A stretch of 64,000 nucleotides of DNA from positions 1 through 64,000 of the forward strand of contig JAUKNK010000152.1 in assembly GCA_030765055.1 (NCBI GenBank), in the 5' to 3' direction. The notes beneath the pieces are model-generated. The model was not told where the DNA came from. It did no database searches and saw nothing but the letters and a program-made list of their open reading frames with translations. Below, piece after piece: positions 58,607 to 64,000 of this stretch. The DNA is from Mantis religiosa (Eukaryota > Arthropoda > Insecta > Mantodea > Mantidae). The number at the start of each line of letters is the position of its first letter. Position 1 is the first letter of the stretch. A program made the position numbers and the translations under genes.

Positions 58607-60534
58607 CGAGTCCCATTGGGCCCAGTACGACTTGTAGGTGGCGCTCCTCGGTGCGATGTCCTACCAGGTTGGTCTCGTCCCTGCCTCCACTTCCCTCAAG
58701 AGTGGCCCCAAGTCTGCGTCCGCCAGCTGCTCCCTCAGGCCTGTACTATCCCAGCCATCCGCAGGCACTGCCGCAACCACTCGGACTCCTGCGGCACGCT
58801 CGTTCTCCTCCACTCGTGTGCACTGCCCGCACTCTTCTGGACAGGGTCTTCGGGACATGGCGCCTGCGTTACCGTGGCTCTTCCCCCTATGATGTTCCGA
58901 GGTGAAGTCGTACTCCTGCAGCCTCTGGACCCAACGTGCTGTCTGGCCTTCCAGGTTCGTAAAGCTCAATAGCATGGTTAGGGCGGAATGGTCAATCCTC
59001 AGGTGAAATGGCTGACCGTACAGGTACTTGTGGAGTGCTCCAAGGTCTCTACTACCGCCAGTAGCTCTCGTCGGGTGAAGCAGTAGTTCTTCTCTGCCTT
59101 GGATAGCGTCTTGCTGTAGTGGGCTATCACCCGCTCATGGCCGTCCTGGATCTGCGATAGGACAGCTCCAATGCAATGGTCGCTAGCGTCGGTGTCCACA
59201 ATTAAGGTGCCACCCGGTTGTGGGAAACCCAAAATTGGAGCACTGCACAGGGTCTCCTGTAGGTGCTGGAAAGCATTTTCGGCATCCTCCATCCACACAT
59301 AAGGCCGGTGTTCCTGTCAGGTGGGTGAGGCATTTTGCGATGTTGGAGAACCCCTTTATGAAGCGGCGGTAATAACCGCACAGCCCCAGGAAACTGTGCA
59401 ACTCTTTCTTATCCTTTGGGCGAGGCCAATCTCTCACAGCCTGTGTCTTCTCCTGGTCTGTGGCCACTCCGGTTGCTGAGACTATGTGGCCCAAGTAGTT
59501 CCTTTCCTTGCGGAAGAGCTGGCGCTTCTTCGCGTTCAGCTATAAGATGGCCACCTGCAGTGTCTGTAGCACCTTACTCAGATTCTCGAGGTGATATTCA
59601 AAAGTCTTCCCGACGATGATGATGTCGTCCAGGTAAAGCAGGCAGGCATCGTAAGTCAACCCTCTCATCACTGACTCCATGAGGCATTGGTAGGTAGCTG
59701 GTGCATTGCACAGGCCAAAGGGCATAACCGTGAACTGCCAGAGCCCTTGGCCCGTCGAGAATGCAGTTTTCTCCTTGTCTCTTGGGTCTAGAACTACCTG
59801 CCAGTAGCCCGACTACAGGTCCAGGGTCGAGAACCACTGTGCACCAGCTAGCGTGTCCAGGGTGTCGTTAATCCGGGGTAAGGGGAAACAGTCCTTTCGG
59901 GTGACAGCGTTCAGCTTTCTGTAGTCCACGCAGAAGCGCAGCTCGTCGTTCTTCTTTTTCACCAAGACTACAGGGGAACACCAAGGGCTGTCAAACTCTT
60001 CAATCACTCCCCTGGACCTATGTCCTCCAGCATGTCTCGTACCGCCCCTTGATTTGACAGCGGAACGCATCTATGTGGTTGCCGAATAGGCCGGGCGTCC
60101 CCGGTGTCGATGCGGTGAAGAACTTTGTCAGTGCGGCCGTAGTCACTGTCGCCTTGGCAGAAGACAATCTGGTATCGCCTCAGCAGTTGTCAAACTTTCT
60201 CCAGCTGTTCTGCGGTCAGGTGGTCGGCCGCCCTCTCCAGTAGGCCTTCTAGCCGGGGTCCCAGGTGTTGCGTAAGCACCGGCACCTGTGTCTTGTCGAT
60301 CGCTGTTACGCTCCCCACGGGCTCGCATGTTCCCAACTCCGTCCCGGCCTGGACATCGTGATTGGTGTCCGTTGGATTTAGCAGTCTCACTGGCACCTCC
60401 TCTCGGCACGGCAGCAGTGCCCTGGCTACACATAGTCCATGCACAGGCGTCTTCTGGTCCAGCATCATGTTCCTGGTTCTCTGGCCTTCCAGTCGCGCCG
60501 TCACCACCACCTCGCTCCTCGCGGGGACAACCAT
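58607..60534 (-). pseudogene. pol: RT/RNase H part of gypsy G Pol
   Basis: On the minus strand: end of the protease-RT linker (VVVPARSEVVVTARLEG), RT (VDYRKLNAVTRKDCFPLPRI; YLDD intact at 59624-59635), RNase H (DTDASDHCIGAVLSQ; TARWVQRLQEYDF) and MSRRPCPEECGQC, ending at TAG 58661-58663. Several frame changes (near 60050, 59540, 59300, 59040) and a stop near 59815. Confidence 0.87.
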
Positions 60535-61169
60535 TGTTGTGCTTGGCCACTGCATCGAATTGGCTGCGGAAGATCTCAAACATTGACGCGCCGTCATATT
60601 TCGGAAGTCTGACACGTGCCGATGTGTCGCGTCCCGGCGCGTCGGCCTTCAAATCCTTCAACCTCGTGCCGACGACATCCTCCACCATGGCGTTCAGGGC
60701 CTTGACGCTGCTGTCGGCCTTTACTTCCAGATTGTGAACGCGGTTAGCAAGGTCTTCGACGTCTTCCGCCATGGAGTTCAGGGACTTGGCGTTACTGTCG
60801 GCCTTTTCCTCTAGGTCATTGAACCGGTTCGCCAGGTCCTCGACGCACTCGTCCACTTGGCCCATCTGCTTGCCCAGCTCCGTCACGTCATCCCTCACAC
60901 CAGCCAACTGTTCTTCAAATTTGGCGGCGAGAGCCTCGTTCGCCGTGGTCATTTCGGCCATCTTTGCGGTCATTGTCGTGGCCAAGTTGTTTGCCGCTTC
61001 TGCTTTTGTTGTTTAACTCGTTCATCTTCGCGGCCAAGTTGTTATTTGCAGTCTCCAACTTCTTTTCCATTTTCTCGGTTATGTTGTCATTTGCCGTCTT
61101 CATTTCCGATGTCAGTTCGGCCTTCATTTCCATCATCTTCTCCAAAGTCTTTTCCAATGCCGCGTCCAT
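60535..61169 (-). pseudogene. gag: gag N-terminal part of gypsy G
   Basis: ATG at 61169 (MDAALEKTLEKMMEMKAEL), coiled coil, a frameshift near 61015, then MTTANEALAAKFEEQLAGV and PKYDGASMFEIFRSQFD to AKHNN, where the deletion joins it to pol. The unit VEDLANR..NLE.KADS..K occurs twice here and once in the other copies. The zinc knuckle is lost. Confidence 0.85.
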
Positions 61170-61214
61170 GGTTGTAATGTTCGGCGATGTTGTCGTCCTG
61201 CTTCCTGACACCAG

Positions 61215-61666
61215 TGTGACTTTGTGGGTTCGTGAAATGAAAAGTCCAATTGCACCACTCAAAAGTGTTCTTTATTTCCACCGACTTACAGTTGAACACT
61301 TGCCAATTACACAGAATCACGTAATGCACACAATTACGATTCACCAGTTCGTCTGTTACAGTTCCACTTGCACTCGCAATTACGTAAACTCCTCCGGCGC
61401 ACATACGCAGTCCGTCCCCTCACTGAACTCACTCATTGCAACCCTTTTTATAGGAATATCACGGTTTTCTAGAAGTCTCTCGCTTCAGTGAATCACCGCA
61501 AAGGTTCCAGACGGCAGGGGAAGGGGGAAGAGGCGGCCAGCGACAAGTGACACTTCCCTAATCATCCCCTCAGTTAGTGACTGAGATTAATGGGTGGGTG
61601 TGGGCCAGATGCCTCTGGTACCTTACTCAGCTGTCGTTGGTCGTGCTTTCCGATAATTGGGTGACA
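61215..61666 (-). repeat. 5' LTR of gypsy G
   Basis: 452 bp. On the minus strand it starts TGTCACCCAATTATCGG at 61666 and ends GTCACA at 61215, followed by CTGGTGTCAGGAAGC (primer site). Confidence 0.92.

Positions 61667-61749
<83 letters not shown>
61667..61749. repeat. (AT)n microsatellite
   Basis: About 83 bp of AT dinucleotides with one G interruption. It abuts the 5' LTR of G; the target duplication ATAT is part of it, so the element integrated at or seeded the edge of this tract. Confidence 0.95.
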
Positions 61750-61753
<4 letters not shown>

Positions 61754-63049
61754 ATTAATTGCTCTTTTGATTGGCCATAGCATTTTGGCACTCTTTCAGC
61801 TGTTGCAACATCATCCCTCTCGTCACATGTACAGGTTGCTCCAAAAGTTAATAATTTGCTAATCATAATTGCTATTCAAACTATTCCAGTTTGATAACTG
61901 GACATTTTTATGTTTACATAATACCCTAAAACTGAGGCATGGTTCAATTAATGAATACGGCTTTTATGCAAACTGTTTAGAAAGACAGATTGAGGTTTGT
62001 GTGTGCAAATACACTACCAAGAGAGCAACTGCTATTCCTGCTAGTGGATACCTCATATTAAATATCTATATAATCTTAAATAACAAAGAATAAAGTTAAC
62101 AGTTACTTAACCTGCTATGTATTACTCAACTGAGGCAATGGTCAAAATAGACATTGTGATGTACCATAATTCTTACTGAACACAGAGAACCACTCCGCAT
62201 CAATATGTTTATATATGATCAAGGAACATACAAAATAGAACTCTGCAATTTAATAATAATAATAATAATTTAATAATTTAGAATCTCTGCAGATTCTCAG
62301 TTTTAGGAAATGTTCATACTTTTCACTATCTCAATCAACTTTCAATTTGCACATTGACCTTTCTTTCAGTGAAGTAATTTGTACATTAAAAACAGTAAAA
62401 TGTTTTCCAATAATTTAAAACTGTGTATTGACCTTGACATTAAGACAGACATGAACTTGCAATATTACAAGTAATGTATGTATGGCAAGTTTTTCCTTCC
62501 TATGACTTGCTTCCTTATTATATAGCAGTTTATAACTTTAAATTCATAATACAAACCATATAATTGTTAAAAATGGGAAAGAAACATAGAAGAACACATT
62601 TTGAAATGAATGACTAAATTTATAGCAATAAAATATAAAAAGACAAGGACAATGTGGAAGGCCATTCCTTTGCATATTGGCCAAAATCCTTGGATTTTTA
62701 AAGTAAAATAAACCTTTTAATTGTGTGTAAGTTATGAAAATAGCAACTATATTGTTAGTAGGATAACAAACTATTTGGGTGCTTGACGAGACCTACTGCT
62801 TATGGTCAATACACACTATTCTACTTTGTATTTCAAAACAACCCTGAAATGCGCCCTAATGCAGAGCCTTCAAATTAAAAACAAAGGTTTTGTTAGTTAT
62901 AATGGATCAAATTTACTATTTCTCCCTAAAATCCAAAACTATAACTTGTTATAGGTCTTAAATCATTGGATTAAAAAAAAAAAAAAAAAATAGAGAAGTG
63001 AATCGAGAAGATATTGACACATTGCTCCACTCACACTGTTTATTCACAG
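61750..63049. other. AT-rich noncoding stretch
   Basis: No gene recognised. Includes (AAT)n-like CAATTTAATAATAATAATAA near 62250 and an A18 run at 62972-62990. Confidence 0.5.
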
Positions 63050-63083
63050 GACATGTTTCAAGAGCTCTTGCTCCTATCATCAG
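63050..63083 (-). ncRNA. Hammerhead-ribozyme-like motif with perfect core
   Basis: On the minus strand: CAG, CTGATGA, a hairpin of six pairs (AGGAGC AAGA GCTCTT), GAAA, CATGTC, CTG. Core CUGAUGA and GAAA are intact; A-U and C-G form a 2-bp stem III with an AU loop; CAG/CTG forms a 3-bp stem I; the predicted cut is after GUC. It overlaps the last codons of the Penelope ORF. Same order as at 42708 and 56314. Confidence 0.55.
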
Positions 63084-64000
63084 CTGATACTCGATTAGTG
63101 CAAGTTGTAGTGGTTTCCTCTTTCTCCGTATCGTCAATAGATGGCATGATGTACTTGTCAAAGATGTCCGGTGGTGGAGTTTCAAAATTCATGACTTTAT
63201 GACGATTTTTGTTAATGAAGATTTTTTCCCATACGGAAAGGTCTACGGGGTGATTAACATATTTTATTAGAGATGTTTCCAAGTTGATGTCATGTCTAGT
63301 ATTCAAAAAATGAAAAGCCACTGCTGATTTTTCTGTTTCACTATTTTTAATGTTTCTTATATGTTCTTTAGTTCTGATGTCAATATTTCTTTTTGTTTTT
63401 CTTATATAAATTTTAGAGCAAGTTTCACATTTGATCTCATAGATTCCTGGTTTTTCTTTGGTAGTGATGGAATTTTTGGGAGGGCCTTTTAACAAATTTC
63501 TGATATTAAACCTATTTTGAGGTGCAAGAGTTATGTTGTGTTTTGAGAAGATTTTTTGGAATTTGTTATAGGCTGATGGATGGAAGGTGAATTTTTTAAA
63601 AAGTTTTTTCTCTTTTTGTCCTGTAGGTTCTAGGGTGGTGGTTTCTTTTATTTTCTTAGCTTTGTTGAGTCTGTTAACTGTTTTGTCTACTAAATTTGGG
63701 TTGAAACCGTTGGATATAGCTACTTTTTTTATGTGTAGGTATTCTTCTTGATAATCTTCTCTGTTTAGTGGAAAGTTGATCATCCGAAAGATTAAACTGT
63801 TGAAAATGGCATGTTGGTGTTGTTTTGGGTTGAAACTGTTGTTCTTAATATAATTATCTGTGTGTGTCGGTTTCCTGTAAATACCAAAAGTGAGTTTGTT
63901 GTTAATTCTTTTGATCTTGATGCCCAAAAAGGGAAGCACACCATCCTCTTCTGTTTCCAATGTAAATTTTATAGCTGGATTTTGTATATTCAAAAGTATA
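63058..64000 (-). pseudogene. Penelope-like element: RT C-terminus and GIY-YIG, runs off the window
   Basis: Open frame entering from the right edge and ending at 63058. Contains the end of the Penelope RT (GVLPFLGIKIKR, YRKPTHTDNYIKNNSFNPKQ), a linker (KKFTFHPSAYNKFQKIFSKH, LAPQNRFNIRNLLKGPPKNS), then the GIY-YIG domain (GIYEIKCETCSKIYIRKTKR; the Gly of YIG is Arg here) and KSAVAFHFLNTRHDINLETS, ending RVSADDRSKSS. At least 311 codons with no stop. Penelope elements copy RNA at nicked DNA using the GIY-YIG nick. The YIG-to-YIR change probably disables the nuclease; otherwise well preserved, and it may be a full-length element beyond the edge. Confidence 0.85.

Larger units (their letters stand above)
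56958..61666 (-). mobile_element. Gypsy G, gag/protease deleted, integrase open
   Basis: Minus-strand element: 5' LTR 61215-61666, 3' LTR 56958-57434, flanked on both sides by ATAT (56954-56957 and 61667-61670), the right one merging into an (AT)n tract. U3 is of the A type (TGTCACCCAATTATCGG). About 1 kb from mid-gag to the protease is deleted (junction near 60535). RT is damaged, but the integrase frame is open. Confidence 0.93.

Overview
This window looks like nuclear DNA of an arthropod, most likely an insect. It holds a long tandem satellite, Ty3/gypsy retrotransposons, a LINE, several Penelope-like elements with GIY-YIG endonucleases, a tRNA-derived SINE, a DDE transposase, and the last two exons of an intron-containing cytochrome P450 of the mitochondrial type. 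The species cannot be named from this. There are no prokaryotic operons and no CRISPR array. Except for the P450 exons, nearly all recognisable coding sequence belongs to mobile elements, most of it decayed.

Layout. (1) 1-21485 is a 62-bp satellite with higher-order structure, including a 3159-bp block present twice in tandem. It is interrupted by a gypsy element (A, 11710-17467) and a solo LTR (B, 18458-18942), both inserted at the same point of the monomer. (2) 21665-27036 is a badly decayed gypsy copy (C) whose two LTRs do not match. (3) 27637-28044 carries the P450 terminal exons. (4) 28627-41830 is one minus-strand LINE split into three pieces by two minus-strand gypsy elements: D (30181-32625) and E (33466-40920, target duplication ATAC). 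E itself contains a 530-bp unclassified insert and an inverted pair of Penelope fragments in its gag gene. (5) 42-48 kb is AT-rich and holds a Penelope fragment, a SINE, and an intact 459-codon transposase with DD82E spacing. (6) 48129-53357 is gypsy copy F. (7) 55607-56824 is a patchwork of LTR, Penelope and copia fragments. (8) 56958-61666 is gypsy copy G on the minus strand, with an open integrase, ending in an (AT)n tract. (9) 63058-64000 is a Penelope reverse transcriptase/GIY-YIG ORF that runs off the window.

The gypsy copies form one extended family. They share a primer site complementary to a tRNA-Leu 3' end, a coiled-coil Gag with one CCHC knuckle, and a protease-RT-RNase H-integrase Pol. 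They differ in the U3 part of their LTRs. Four show ATAT target duplications and one shows ATAC, so the satellite monomer, which carries ATATAT, offers a landing site every 62 bp. The points most worth following up are the DD82E transposase, hammerhead-like motifs at the ends of the Penelope ORFs, an in-frame TAG shared by three gypsy copies, and the nested insertion stack.
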